From Diphasiastrum complanatum (taxonomy: Eukaryota; Streptophyta; Lycopodiopsida; Lycopodiales; Lycopodiaceae): a DNA stretch of 64,000 bases. Location of the stretch: assembly GCA_029204225.1 (NCBI GenBank), contig CM055102.1:35398585-35462584 (forward strand), read 5' to 3'. The position numbers and the translations under genes were made by a program. Of the stretch, positions 10,360 to 24,490 are shown in pieces (the first letter of the stretch is position 1; each line of letters opens with the position of its first letter). Under the pieces are notes generated by a model that saw nothing but the letters and a program-made list of their open reading frames with translations, searched no databases and was not told the DNA's origin.

Positions 10360-13300
10360 TGGACTTGCTGTCATCTTTGTAACTCGCCCAGCTCGCATCA
10401 CTGTAGTGATGCAGCTCGAATCCTTTCTCTTCATTTCTAGCTCTGTAGCTTAATCCAATGTTCTAGGTACCCTTCAGATACTGTAGGATTCGTTTGGCCA
10501 TTTTCCAATGTGCTAAACCAGGATTGGAACAGAATTGGCTCAATGCGTAAACAGAGAAAGCCATATCGGGTTTGGTACAAATTGTCAAGTAGATCAAACT
10601 ACCGATTAAGTTTTGGTAGGGTATACCTACCATCATTTGTTCTTCCTCTTCTGTTTTTGGGCAATCATGTTTCGTGAGCTTGGCTCCAACTATCATTGGT
10701 GTGGCTTTCTCTTTGCAGTCCATCATGTGGTACTGCTTCAGCACTTTTTTGGCGTATTCTGACTGACTCAAGTGCATTTCGCCATTTGTTCGACTTCTTC
10801 TGATCTCCAGCCCTAGACATTTTGTTGCTTCTCCAAGATCTGTGATTTCGTAGCTTTCAGAAATCTGACTCTTCGTGTCTTTGATCAACATCAAGGAATT
10901 TTCTATCATCAGCGAATCATCTACGAAAATGGTCAGTATCACAAAATCCTTTCCTACTCTTTTGATGTAGACATTGCAGTCTGCTTGAGTAGGATTGAAG
11001 TCTAGAGACTTCAGAAGCCCATCAAGTTTTTTGTACCAGGCTCGTGATGCTTGTTTTAGACCGTAGATGCATCTCTACAATCGATAGACATATTGTTTGT
11101 TGTCGGGGTCTTCATAGCCTTCAGGTTGCTTCTAGATCTCCGTGGAGAAAGGTTGTTGTCACGTCAATCTGGTGAATTTCCAGATTGTATTGTGTGGCGT
11201 ATGCAAGGAGTAGCCTTATGCTTGTCATCTTGACCATGGGCGAATATGTGTTGAAATAGTCAACACCATATCTCTGTGTGTAGCCCTTTGCGACAAGCCT
11301 TGCTTTGTAGCGGCCAATAGTGCCATCTGATTTCAGCTTTTTCTTGTACACCCACTTGCAGTCGACTACTTTTCTGTTTTCTGGCAGTGGCTCTAATGTC
11401 CGTGCCTCGTTTTGCCTCATCGACTCGATCTCCTCTGACATTGTCTGCTTCCAAAATTCTCCTTCTGGACTCTGGATAGCTTCTTGGTATGTTGTTGGCT
11501 CTTTAGTGAAGCTCCAGTATTCGTACTGTGTGTCTTTGCTCCACTAAAGATTGTCAGAGTAGCGATTTGGAGGTCTTCTTTGTCTTGTTGACCTTTGAGG
11601 TTTGTTTTGTCGCTACTCGAACATTTCTTGTTCGTGGGGTCGATCCTCTGCTTCCTGCTACTATGGAGGCTCTGCATTTGGATTTGATATTTGTCCACGA
11701 TCTCCCTCTTGAATAGGCAGCAGTGTGAAGATCTCATGGCCTCTTTCGTCTTTCAGTCCAGGAAATGTGGACTCGTCGAACTTCACATATCTACTTGAAA
11801 CAACCTTCTTCATGGTTGGATCGTAGAGTCTGTACACATGTGTTATGTTTGAGTAGTCGACCATGATTGTTTGTTTAGATTTGTCATCGAGCTTGTTTCT
11901 CTTTTTATTTGGAATGTGCTTGTATGCTGCACATCCAAACACTCGTATGTATGACAGATCGGACTTTCTACCTGTCCACATTTCGTATGGTGTTTTGTTC
12001 TCCAGCGCTGTCATCGTGGATCTGTTCTGCAGGTGTACAGCTGCAGCAATTGCCTTGGCCCAGAATTGACCTGGCAATTGAGCATGTGCCATCATGCATC
12101 TAGCTCCTTCGACTAGCATTCTGTTTTTTCTTTCTGCCACACCATTGTATTTTGGTGTGTATGTAGGAGTGAATTGGTGTTCAATCCCCTGTTCTTTGCA
12201 GAATCTTGAAAATCATGTGCTTTTGAATTCACCTCCATTGTTAGATCTAAGGATCTGTATCCTTTTTGAGGTGTGTCGCTCTACGAATGCCACGAACTTC
12301 TTGAAAGAATCAAATACTTCGGATTTCTTCTTCAAGTAGTAGATCGTGGTCATTTGTGTGGAAAAATTCGACTATAATCATCTATGAACGTTAGAAAATA
12401 TTTCGAGCCTGAGATCGAATATGTTTTTATCGGTCCACACACATCAGAGTGGACAAGCTCAAAAACTTCCTTGGCTCTTCTTCCTTCGTGTGTAAATGGA
12501 CTTCGATGTTGCTTGCCTTTCTGACAAGCTTCGCAGAACTTAGCCCCGGGCCTTGATACTTTGAGACCTGTGACTATGTCCTTTGTACTCATGTACAGGC
12601 TCCGCATGTTCAGATGATACATTCTCCTATGCCAGAAATGATCTTCATTTTTTGAAGCATTTAATATGCTATCAGAGTTGCTGATTATTTTGGCCTGGTA
12701 GAGGTTTCCTTCTCTGCATCCGACCGTCAACAACTTGTTTGTCGTCTTCTGGATTATACGACAAGTGTTGTCGTCGAACATAATTCGAATGCCTAGATCT
12801 GCCATCTTGGAGACAGATAGCAGATCCTTTTTGAGTGAGGGCACATAAAGTGCTCCTAGCAGCCCTGCTTGGCTTCACAATGTTTGTAGCTATAGAGAGT
12901 CGATGCCTTTGACATCGTGTCTGCTTCCATCACCTAGAATCACTACTCTGTCGTTTTCGAGTTCACGAAAGTTGATCAAGATCTTCTTGTTGCAGGTTAT
13001 GTAAGATGTTACTCCTAAATCAGTGACTACATCGTAGTCGTGTTCAGAGTGGCTTGTCGAAGCTTCATCAAGTACCGTGAAAGCTTCGTCACCTCGTTTT
13101 GCATCTTTAAATGACTCTGCAACGTTTGCCTTTTCAGCTTTGTTCTTCTTTTTGAATTAAATCTATAATCGTATGCATAATGTCCTTTCTTCTTGTAGTG
13201 CATGCAAGGTATTGCTGGATTGAACCAGCATTTGTTGGTCGTATGGCCTGCTTTGTGACAGTGATCGCAGGAAGAAGATTGTTGAATCGAGTACTTCGTC

Positions 13301-14013
13301 TTCTCGAATATTGGCTTGTTTTTGTTCTTCTTCTTTCCTTTCGTGAAGAGAGCTTTCTCTTGATCAGCGCTTCCCTCTCATTCGTCTCTCATCAGTCTCC
13401 CATCAGCGACAAGACTGACTGCTTTGTCGAATGTCTGTTAGACTCAGTATGAGCATTCTTAGCGGCTGATAGGACATCGGTAGAGATTTCATGAAGTACA
13501 TCAGCTGCTGTGGTGCTGGGACCTGGTGCTCCTGTCCTGATGCAGCGAGTTGAGCGAAGATCGTTCTGATCTTCTCAACGTGCTGATCCAACTAGTTGCC
13601 ATCCCACCGTATTGATTGTAGTTGATTGTGAAGGTGCATGACTGAAGCTACAGTCCTCACTTCATACTTCTGCTTCAATCTTTCCCATGCTGCATGGCTG
13701 CTTTCACAGTCTTCAATCTGCATGAGTAGATCTTCATTTATGGACGAAACGATGATCGTCATTGCACGCTCATCCTTTCTAATCCATTCAGCTCTCCTCG
13801 AGTCTCCCTCTAGAGGCTGCACCTCTGAGAGCTCGGTCACCGACCAGATGCCTTGGTCCTTCATGAGTGTTTTGATTTTGAATTTCCAGATTCTGTAATC
13901 TGCACCATCAAGACTGATTGCTACTCTGGTTTGGATTGTCGTAGCCATATTGTATTGTCTGAAAGAATCACTGCTGGGATATCAGTAGTGACAACCTATA
14001 GGCTCTGATACCA
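10360..14013 (-). mobile_element. Copia 1: decayed Ty1/copia retrotransposon
   Basis: Read on the minus strand: primer-binding site TGGTATCAGAGCC (14013-14001), gag from ATG at 13948, zinc knuckle CDHCHKAGHTTNKC near 13265, integrase zinc region (HLNMRSLY ... CEACQKGKQH, 12844-12350), integrase core and C-terminal GKK-type region (12140-11661), reverse transcriptase starting with MSEEIESMRQNEARTLEPLP (11441) and reaching IFVDDSLM (10921), then RNase H (SDASWASYKDDSKS near 10400). Order gag-PR-IN-RT-RH is diagnostic of copia. Multiple stops and frameshifts split it, and it is truncated inside RNase H, with no 3' LTR found. Confidence 0.85.
13592..13948 (-). pseudogene. gag: Copia 1 gag N-terminal part
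   Basis: The frame begins with a typical copia gag (SLDGADYRIWKFKIKTLMKD) and runs into the UBN2-type helical region (AWERLKQKYEV). It stops at 13592 but homology continues in the next frame (13591-13403, IRTIFAQLAASGQEHQ), so one stop or frameshift separates them. It would encode the capsid-like protein of the retrotransposon. The start is the first ATG about 50 bp after the primer-binding site. Confidence 0.75.
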
Positions 14014-14483
14014 TGTCGCAGAAGCAAGACTGTTTCACGTTCGTCTTCTTCTTCTTATTCGCGAACAATTTTCTATCTTTGAATTTTCTTTTCATGTGGA
14101 AGCTCTTACAGGATCCCAGACACGTGACTACGCATCACAGAACATATTCTATTCTGGCAATCAAGACACTTAGCACAAGACAAAGAGATATACGAAAATA
14201 GAGCGACTATATTATCAGTTTGGTTTTGGAGCGAGATCGTCAGTGTCTCACTCGTTGGCGGATTGACACTCTACTCTTACATTGTGTTCTACTCGTTGGC
14301 AGACTTTCATGCACAGCTATGGTATTTTTACTTTCTTACTCTATTCGCTACATCTCTCTTTGTCTCCCACAGATCTCTGTCAAATTCTCTTAGTTATGGT
14401 CCAGAGAGGATCGTTTATACCTCCACTATGTGGAGTTTACAAGATAGCTAAACGTAGAATCACAAGACTAGTTATTTGCTCTT
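14014..14483. other. Probable 5' LTR region of copia 1 (minus strand)
   Basis: The base after the primer-binding site starts TGTCGCAGAAG on the plus strand, that is, an LTR ending ...CGACA on the minus strand. The outer LTR edge and a matching second LTR were not found, so its length is unknown; part of the stretch up to 14483 may belong to the following LINE. Confidence 0.4.
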
Positions 14484-15526
14484 GGACAGGCTGGCTTTAG
14501 ACCCGGATTCTCTATTATTGATCATGCATTTATCCTATGCTGCATCATAGATGAGGCTCGACATCGGAGACAGAGAGTATATTGCTGCTTTGTAGATTTC
14601 TGCAAGGCCTTTTACTCAGTTCCACGGCACCTACTACTTCAGCGCTTATCTTCACTTGGCTTCTCACAAGATATCATTATGCTATCAGCGCCTTATATGA
14701 GAGGGTTCTAGCACATTTTAGAGATGGCAGCAGCTGGTCGCCTTTTATCCAGAGCACAGTTGGGGTCAAGCAGGGTTGTCCACTCTCTCCCACTCTTTTT
14801 GCATTGTACGGTGATGATCTAAAGCAAATCATCAAGGAGGAGGGTGGTGATGGATGTCCAATTGTTGATGCTATTATTCCTATCCTACTGTATGCGGATG
14901 ATGTGGCATTGCTATCCTCTACAGCCTCTAGATTACAGGGACATCTTGATGCTCTATATGGTTTTTGCTTAGTGTGGGGCTTGACGGTGAATATTGCTAA
15001 GACCAAAGTAATGGTGTTTAACACTAATCGGCAGCACATGAGAGATGATGCATTTTATTATGATGGACAACAGCTGGAGATTGTTACATCATATACTTAT
15101 CTAGGTGTACTATTCATCGACCCCTTACTCAATTTTTACTCAACTGCTCTATCTCACCTGCGTAAGGGACATGCTGCCTTGGTACATATGGAGAGAGTGT
15201 GTACTACTTAACATATCCATGATCCTGCTACTAGAGGCCACCTTTTCTCTACAGTGCTCTCACTAGTGGCTATGCACTCAGTGGAGGTTTGGTGCCCAAG
15301 GCTGATATCTCAAGGTACTTCGAGAGACATCACTTGCCAGCAGATCACCATATTAAGGAGGATGATTCATGCGAAGCCATCAATTTCTCATGAGATTATT
15401 TTAGCAGAGTTCGCCTCACTCCCCATGGTGGTAGGCTATGTTTCAGATTGCTACCTTCTACATCAACTTGAGACCATGGATACTCACAGATATGTGATGC
15501 AGCGCTTACCTCTTCTCAGACTATAG
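14484..15526 (+). pseudogene. LINE-type reverse transcriptase fragment
   Basis: The translation contains the ordered blocks of a non-LTR reverse transcriptase: QAGFRPGFSIIDHAFI, FVDFCKAFYSVPRHLL, VKQGCPLSPTLFALY, LLYADDVALLSS with the YADD active site, GLTVNIAKTKVMVF and TYLGVLFI, then a post-RT part (VEVWCPRL ... RMIHAKPS, 15254-15526). Endonuclease and poly-A tail are absent and at least two frameshifts or stops (near 14680 and 15211) interrupt it, so it is a dead 5'- and 3'-truncated insertion. Confidence 0.8.
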
Positions 15527-15939
15527 CTGGACAGTAGGCTAGATCTTCTTGGTATGGTGATGTGGTGGCTTTCTTTCAGTCATGGGGCTTCTTGATGCTG
15601 GATCTTCCACAGGGAACTCATGCATTTATCAGACAATAGCTGTATTTAGATATTGTCACATAGTATGGGATCAACCTGATAATGGGAGAGTCAATCTACC
15701 TTTTATGGCACACATATCTTACGCAGAGACAGTTTGGGACTTCCTATTACACCTTTATATCTATCTCTTCCTCTTTCTTTTGGGCTCCGATATAGATTGG
15801 GATAGTTACGAGTCTCTAGCCATCAAGTTGCATCAAACCGCGGTTCGAACCTTCAAATCATTCGGACCCAGTTCGAACCATTCGAACCGTCTGGCCCTAA
15901 AACAATTTCTAGATTCCAAAATTGGGATTATGTTTGCAC

Positions 15940-16480
<541 letters not shown>

Positions 16481-16631
16481 TGGGGTTCAATGTGGGGCCT
16501 GGGCAGTGGTCATTGTGCGAGGGGTGTGGGACCTGGGTAGCTACTTAGTTAGAAGTTAGAAGTTAGAACTTAGGAGTTAGTCCGAGTTAGTAGTTACTAG
16601 AGTCTAGTTAGAACTTAGAACTTAGAGAGAT

Positions 16632-17062
<431 letters not shown>

Positions 17063-17210
17063 TAAGGTTTTCTCACATGATACATCAAGTTTGAAGTTTC
17101 TAATGTTGCACGAGTCTTTCTAGATCTAACATCAACTAAAACTTATAAACCTAATCTACTCGTCGTCGTCGTGACGTCCAGTTTGCATGAACACAAGCAA
17201 ACAAACTACA

Positions 17211-18150
17211 TTAATATTTAATGCTTGATCGTATCAAATTAAATAAAATTGATGTCAAAATACAACCCACATTAGTATAAATACAAAAACTAGTACTTAC
17301 ATTTGGAGGATGACCCTCGCTCTTTAGTTTGTCGACTAATGCATCGTACGATTCCCTGAAGGCAAATTCGTACTCCTCCTTAGTTGGCAGACGTCCATAC
17401 TCCGCCAACTATCCATGCATTCAATTGAAGTTGAAATTAATTTAGGGCTACGTTGAAGCAGCTAGTCATAATGCATATTAAAAAATAAAAGCATATAAAA
17501 TAAAAAATGAACTTTAAGAGTAGTGTAAGTTCACTTACCATGCTTGCTTGCAATCCCGTCTTTCCGCTCGAGCCCAACCTAGGATTGCCTATCCCATGCA
17601 TCCTAGCAGCCACAACATCTTTCTGAATCTTGTATTTATTTGGTGTTTGTTTATCTGCTTTTACACGGTCCCAATCATTTCTTGAACACTAGGAAGGCTT
17701 GGATTGCCCGTCCCTATGAGCTCGTCGTGCCATATCACGATGATGCCTAATCCATAAGCTCATATGCTTATGAATTTTCTTCTCCTCGAATTCCTCTTCT
17801 TGTTGGAATTCCTTACGAAGGGTACCAATAACCTGTCGTTTATCGGCGGCAGGTTGTTTGGACCATTTACTAAATAATCCTTCGCCAAAATGACGTTGGC
17901 ATAAAGAATAGAGTCGGTCCAGAACCACCCTTTTTTTTCTATTGGCAATTATATTGCCTTGAGGATCCACATCATAATAAGGATTAGTGGATGACTCTTC
18001 GGTGGGGGTGGGAGCCGCGGCCTCTTGTGAGGGATCACCCTCATTTTGGCTAAGCATATTTTGTAGTTGTGTTCTTTGCTCGGGAGTTAATGATTCATAT
18101 AAATTTTTTACAAAGTCTCTCGAGCTTTCACCACTGCCTGACTACGACAT
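17211..18150 (-). pseudogene. CACTA-associated Ptta/En-Spm plant transposase (first-gene type)
   Basis: On the minus strand the first exon (ATG near 18057) is acidic and then reads VLDRLYSLCQRHFGEGLFSKW. The next part has WIRHHRDMARRAHRD, followed across a stop by NWDRVKADKQTPNKYKIQ and GIGNPRLGSSGKTG. A last segment (17408-17211) has GRLPTKEEYEFAFRESYDAL. This is the plant-specific transposase family usually paired with tnp2 in CACTA elements. It is divergent from the tnp2 gene at 18601. Stops and possible introns split the frame. Terminal CACTA repeats were not found. Confidence 0.7.
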
Positions 18151-18600
18151 GATTACTACATTCATAAACATACAATACATTATAATAAACCCTAATGTAT
18201 TGAAATGAAGTAGAAAAGAAAATCGATTACATAACTTTAATGCATATTGGAGTGGGACTTTCATACATGTGTTAACAAAAGAAGAGAGATATGCGTGTAG
18301 AGCTCGAACCTGCACCAAGATCGTCATAAGAATCATGTAAGCGACAATGTATAAGAATAGGTATATCTAAAAATTAAAACATTAGAATCATACAATAATT
18401 TTATGTTATTTGTGTTTTGTACTTGTGCATATATGCAGTTTATCACAACGAGATGAATTACATTCAAATCAGTCTAGCAATGAAGATATTACTCAAGTTA
18501 ACAGGGTAAGTAATAAACATGCATGTGTTCTTGTTCATAAAAACTTTGTTATTATAAGTTAAAATATTGTGCTAAAGTGACATGTACTTGATTTTTGTTT

Positions 18601-20548
18601 CTCGTAGAGAAATTATTTTCAAAATAAAATATGGTGCACATGCCTCAAGTGTGATGGACAAAAGATGCGTGAAAGATGCATTGTTGAAAATCATTTGTGG
18701 AAGTTTGAACAATCAACTTGATTCTAATGATTATGATGATGAAGTGCAACATGATGAAGAAATGCACAACATGTTTGAATCTTACTTTGAAACAAATGAG
18801 AATGATGATATGCATGCATCTTCTAATGAAAACGGAGATCATGAACAATTTGAGATGGATGAAGACAAGATTCTATTGCGCAAGGAGACAGACACTCCTC
18901 TATATCCTGGAGCATCCATTTCGAGACTAGCTATGTCAATTCTTATTCTAAACCTTCAAGCAACATACAAATGGAGTGATCGTAGCGTGGCATCTTTATT
19001 CGGATACTTAACGCATAACACAACTATTATACTTTATAGCATATTTACATTAAGTTAATTTTTTCTCTTTTCTAACAACTCACATTGTTCCATTTTTAGG
19101 TTGTTGCATTGAATACTTCCGAAAGAAAATGTGATACCTAAAACACAAAAAGAAGCATGAAAGATGATGACCGTGCTTGGAATGTATTACAACACAATAC
19201 ATGCATGTCCAGAAGACCATGTTCTATATAAATGTGAGCATTCAGAAAAGCTTCAATGTCTAGTGTGTAACGCTTCACGTTTTCAAGATGACGTACAAGG
19301 GGATAAAGTGCCACGAAAAGTGTTGCGATATTTTCCAATTATCCTACGATTGCAACATTTATTTTGATGTAAATCTTTGGCACAACTAATGGATTGGCAT
19401 GTCAAAAATTGATCTACGGATGATGTGATGCGAGTACCAAGTGATTCACCTGCATGGAAACATATTGAAGACCAATGGCCCGAGTTTTAAAACGAACCTC
19501 GTAATTTGAGATTTGGCCTTGCTACGGATGGCGTAAATCCTTTTAGCGTTCAAGCGTCAACTTGGTCCACATGGCCAGTTGTGCTCGTTAATTACAACAT
19601 ACCTCTATGGTTGAGTATTAAAACGAGACACTTGTTATTGGCTTTATTGATTCCTGAAAAGTACAAGGCCAAGAACATGGATGTGTATCTTGCACCTTTG
19701 ATCGATGAATTATACATTCTTTGGAATGGTATTCACGCTTACGACATCTCGAGACCTTTACAACAGCGAAACTTTGTTGTTCGTGGAATTCGAATGTGGA
19801 CGATGCATGACTACCCCGGTTTAAGCGAATGTTCAGGTATCTATATATTGAATCTAATCCATTTTAGGGTTTAAAGTTTGAGTATATTTAACTAAGCTTA
19901 TGTTTAATTTGGTTTATGAACTATGTAGGTTTAACCACATCGGGTTACAGCACATGTTATATTTGTGGACCACTTTTGGAGGGTCGACATAGCACAAATA
20001 TGTTATCTGCATGGAATGAATCCATTGATGGTATAAAACGGTTGTCTATTTTTCATAAATTACCCTATTGGAGGAATTTATTGATAAACCATCTATTGGA
20101 TCCTATGCACATATTCAAAAATGTCGGTGAATCCTTATGGAACCACATCATTGGCATAAAAGACAACTCCACAGCTCGTAAAGATCTACAAGCGGCCGAT
20201 GTGAAAAGACCCTATTGGATTCAATACACCGAAGGTGGAGATGAGATTCTACCTAGCGTGCCGTGGAATCTTACAAAAGAGCAACTCTCATATGTTAAAC
20301 ATGTCATAAAACAAATGAGAACTCCAACAGGCTATGCACATTCTTTATGCAAGTCATTTACCGAAGATGGTAAACTAAGTGGATTGAAATCACATGATTG
20401 GCATAAGATGTTGCAAACCGTCTTTGAATCTTCTCTTTGGACTTCTCAGACAGCTTTCTTGAAGGTCATGCCAAATAGTCATCCAAAGCTGTGGCACTCT
20501 TTGTATAAGGAACTTTTGGTCTTGAACCCTTATACCTTGATCCGATGA
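18601..20548 (+). pseudogene. CACTA tnp2-type transposase
   Basis: Ordered tnp2 blocks occur in several frames. The N-terminal transposase-associated finger region is CTCLKCDGQKMRERC (18635-). Then come LYPGASISRLAMSILIL (18900), the zinc-binding CLVCNASRFQDD with KVLRYFPI (19255-19345), the DDE core with GLATDGVNPF (19509-), PLIDELYILWNGIHAYD, and MHDYPGLS with the next conserved Asp (19804-). A spliced or shifted segment follows (19916-20548) with GYSTCYICG and YWRNLLINHLLDPMH. Introns GT-AG appear plausible near 19840-19928. Several stops and frameshifts make it a pseudogene. Confidence 0.8.
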
Positions 20549-20955
20549 AGGTGTCACTCTTAATCTTTAGAAGGGATGAAGAAGTCCCATCAAAGGCTGC
20601 ACAGTCTCTTCGAGAGGTGGATCTTGATCAAAAGAATTAAAGTCAGGTGGTGAAGGAGGTGACAACATTTTACGAGTGGCGGATGGTGGGTTAGTTATGA
20701 GGTTGTATTGAGCGGTTGGTAAAATGAATTATTTCAAAAAATGGTCATCAAATTTCAAAGACGATGTAGTGGGAATGGTGTTAGAAGTAGAGGCAGAGGT
20801 GATCAAATAAATAGAAGGAAAAAATGAAGGTTGGTAGGATAAAAATGGTTTAGAAAAAAAATGAGGGTGAGTGGGACAATTGTGTGTAGGTAAAGGAACC
20901 CATGGTAGAATTAGGGAGAGAACTAGATATGGAACTTTGCAATGGCATACCAGAT
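20549..20955. other. No supported gene downstream of tnp2
   Basis: A low-complexity AG-rich stretch (20640-20900). The minus-strand open frame is Pro/Ser-rich and probably chance. The 3' end of the CACTA element should lie here but no terminal repeat is visible. Confidence 0.3.
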
Positions 20956-21362
20956 CTAGCACCTTGTTGGTTGATAGACTCGGCTCTGCTTAGATGCTCC
21001 AGCATCATCATTGTCGTCGTGTTTCTTTTGCACTAATATGCCTACGTCGAGTCTACAGGACGTATTCCAAATGAGGTCCATCTGTTGTTTAACTGGAGAA
21101 GTTCCTCTTGGAAGGTCAATGCTTTCATGAAGTGTTGACAACTTTTTATTATTTTTGTCCTCTAAAATTTGATGGTTTCTCTTTAGGGCTTCGTGTTTAT
21201 GGATCAAGGAGACATATTTTTCTATTTTTACTATAGTCTCTGAAGGTGGAACATGTACGTTTATATCTTCTGGCATGATAGGTTGCTTAACCATCGTCAT
21301 CGCATCAGTTAATCTCTTATTTTCTTGAGTCAGGAGGATTAACCGACGTTCAAATTGGTCTT
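20956..21362 (-). CDS. Unrecognised coiled-coil ORF fragment
   Basis: The frame is open from about 21362 (reading EVQDQFERRLILLTQENKRL) to a stop at 20956. It is heptad-rich in two stretches (QENKRLTDAM; HEALKRNHQILEDKNN) and acidic/basic toward the end (QKKHDDNDDAG). The first ATG is at 21300 but the frame continues upstream, so the true start is missing. It abuts the broken end of copia 2 at about 21375. It may be part of a gag-like or host gene; I recognise no family. Confidence 0.35.
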
Positions 21363-21374
21363 GTACCTCTTGAT

Positions 21375-24300
21375 TTCACATCCATCTGATGCAAAGGCCA
21401 ACCAAAATATGAAGCTGAAGCAACAAGTAGACGTAGAGTATTCCACTTACATACTGGCACAAAGGCCTCCTCATAGTCAATGCCTTTACTTTGTGCATAC
21501 CCTTTGATCACCAATCTTGCCTTGTGCTTTGCTATACTTCCCTCTGCATGGTACTTAGTCCTGTATACCCTTTTGCAACCAATGGATTTCTTGCCAACTG
21601 GTGGTTCTACTAAGTCCCATGTGTTATGCTTAGCAATTGACTCCATCTCCTCTCCCATGGCCTTGACCCAAATGTCATCATCCTTCAATTCACCATAAGT
21701 GAAGGTTCTTTGCTTTGAATAATGCTAGATAAGAGAGCATAATTGTCTTATCTCTTGTTGATCTTCGTAGCTCTCCCTGTATAGATGATCTTGGAAAGTC
21801 ATCCATGTCGCGGCTCTCCAACAATCTCTCAAACCACTTGGGGAGCTTCCTGTCAGGTGATCGGCTTCCTGGTGAAAATGTATCCCACGGTACATCCTTC
21901 TCCTTGCATTTGTCACCTGCAACTTCAATCCTTCTTGCACCAAAAGGTTTGTCTCTACCTCTCCAACCTGTTTCTTGGGGTTGAGTAGTAGTATCTTGAG
22001 ATGTATCCTCATGTTCATCACTTGGAAGGTCAATGAATGGATCATCATCAGGAGGTATATACCATCTTTCCCATTGGATGTGTCTATCTTCTCAGCATCC
22101 TCGTCTTCATACATCTTGGATTCATCAAAGATAACATCATGGCTTACATGGATTTTGTTTTCCACTGGATCAAAACATCTATAGCCCTTCACACGTTCCT
22201 TATATCCTAGGAATATACACTTGATAGCTTTCACATCAAGTTTACATCTCTCTTCCTTAGGAATGTGTACAAAGGCCTTACAGCCAAAGATTCGCAAGTG
22301 TTCGCCTTTGGCTTCTTCTTCGTGAATGCTTTCTCAGGTGTTATCTTTGGTATGGCAATGGTAGGACTTCTATTTTGAAGATAGACTGCCGTATTGCATG
22401 CTTCTGGCCAAAAATCTTTTGGTAGTTTCGTCTCAGCTAGCATAGATCTGGCACTTTCCACAATCGTACGATTCTTGTGCTCAGCTACACCATTGAGAGC
22501 AGGAGTATGAGCTTGGGTAATTGTCTTTTAATCCCACATTGATCACAAAGATCATTGAAGTCATTAGACTTGTACTCACCTCCACTATATGCTTCCTACC
22601 TGTCTGATTTTTGACCAATGCTTTGAAGCTCTTGAAATTGTCAAATGCATCTGATTTCTTCTTCAAGAAGTAGATCCACGTCTTACATGACATATCATCA
22701 ATAAAGGTCATGAAATAGAAGACTTTACCTAAGGACATGGTCCTCATAGGCCCACATAAATCTGTGTGGATTAAATCCAGGATGTTCTTTGCTCTTGCAA
22801 CACCACCTTTATTGAACTTCTCTCGATGTTGCTTCCCATATACACATGATTTGCACATCGATTTCAAGTGGTCTTCTATGGTAGGCAATCATGTTACCAT
22901 CTCCAATTTTCTCATCAAACTGAGGCTTCTCAGGTTCAAGTGACCAAGCCTCTTATGCCACAACTCAGTTTGCAATGGAATGGACGATACGAGTCCATGT
23001 TGCCCCTTGATTGTAACATTCAACCTGTACAATTTTGTATTGGGCTCCCTTACTCCATCCACAATAACTTTGAACTTTTGGTTCACATCCTTCGCAAAGC
23101 AACGATCATGGGCGAATTCTACTTTCAACTTTTGATCAGTAATGACTCCAACAAAAAGTAGATTTTTCTTCAAATCTGGTACGTAAAATACCTCCCTGAT
23201 CATCCTGCTTTTGTCATCAGGTAGTTGGATTGAAACGGCGCCTATCCCCTTGATCTTGCACACATCGTCATTTGCTTGTGAAACGGACGTTCCATTATCC
23301 AACACTTTCAAGCTACTGAACCAATTCTTGTTACCCGTTATGTGTCTTGTGGCTCCCGAGTCAATATACCACGCTTGATCATCTTGATTAGATGATAATG
23401 CAGATATGAAGATGCTAGAGTCTTCAATCTCACCCTCATCGACAAGGTTACCTGCTTGTTTTCGTTTTCCCTTGCCTTGTTCCGCCAGGAATTTGCGACA
23501 TTCACTCTTCCAATGGCCCTTTTTACCACAATGGAAGCACTTGCCTTTCTTCTTGGTCTTACTGGAAGATCCCTCATCCTCCTGAGACTTGGAAAATTGT
23601 TGTTTAAACTTCTTCTTGCCCTTTCCCTTGCATGGTTTTTGGCATGTCGCAAGTGCCTGATCGTCAGTATTTTGACGTCTAGCTTTCACATTTCTCGACG
23701 TTGCTATTCCTGCATCAAGATTTCTGTGAGCTCGTCAAAGGTTGGCAATCTTTCTCTTGATGCTATTCTGCTCACAAACATCTGATAGGGTTCTACAATG
23801 CTACACAATGCATTGTGCACCAGCTCCACATCACGTATGCGCTCACCAATAGAATGCAGTTCATCCCTCATTGTTTTGATTCTGGTCATATACGTCTGAA
23901 TGTGCTCTCCTTGTTCCATTTGGGCACTATTCAGTTTTGACTTCAAAAACATGATTCTTGACGGATTTGACGTTTCGAACTGCTCCTTTAGCACATCCCA
24001 TGTCTTTCTAGGTGTAATAGCATCACAAATGTGGGTAATGATGTGATCCTTCACTGACAAGTTAATGAAGATCAAAGCTTTCCTCTTCTTTTTGTCGAAC
24101 ACTTTGATATCCACTTCATTTGGCGGTCTTCTCTCATCACATGTGACGACTTCCCACACATCTTTCTCCACCAGTATGTTTTTCATTTTGAATTTCTACA
24201 CTTGCATAGGGTGTCCGTTCGAATGCACACCGATTGCAAACACCGAGCAACTCCTGTATGGAATTTTTCAGAATTCTGCTTTTTAGATTCTACTGACCAA

Positions 24301-24490
24301 TCCTGTCACTGAATCCTCACACAGTCTCAAGCTTACCAAGCTTCTGTGTGCTAGAATCTATGCACCAGTGCTTCACTTTCCGTCTACAACCCGCCGTAAA
24401 CCCCGAACTCTTAGAAGACTGTTCTCCAAAAGCTCTCTTCAATGGTGATGTTGTACTGTGTACACTCCTTGTACCGCTCTGATACCAACT
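21375..24490 (-). mobile_element. Copia 2: decayed Ty1/copia retrotransposon
   Basis: On the minus strand, TGGTATCAGAGCGG (primer-binding site, 24490-24477) is followed by a leader of about 290 bp. Gag starts at 24186; then zinc knuckle CFHCGKKGHWKSEC (about 23530), protease WYIDSGATRHITG (about 23370), integrase HLNLRSLSLMRKLEM and CKSCVYGKQHREKF, integrase core DLIHTDLCGPMR, FGCKAFVHIPKEERC (22297-), and RT start DIWVKAMGEEMESIAKHNTW (21688). It breaks off right after QMDVKS at about 21376, inside the first RT block, so polymerase and RNase H are missing. Stops and frameshifts divide the frame into at least six parts. Confidence 0.85.
22889..24186 (-). pseudogene. gag: Copia 2 gag-protease region
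   Basis: Two long frames (24186-23704 and 23689-22889) cover the gag helical domain (VWEVVTCDERRP ... DHIITHICDA ... WDVLKEQFETSNPSR), the intact CCHC zinc knuckle, the retropepsin DSGA motif and the GAG-pre-integrase HKRLGHLNLRS. A single stop/frameshift near 23700 separates them. Relative to the other copias here, this copy best preserves gag. Confidence 0.75.

Noticed and set aside
14001-14013. Separate tRNA gene from the GGCTCTGATACCA word
   Set aside because: This is the retrotransposon primer-binding site complementary to the initiator tRNA end; no cloverleaf can be drawn around it.
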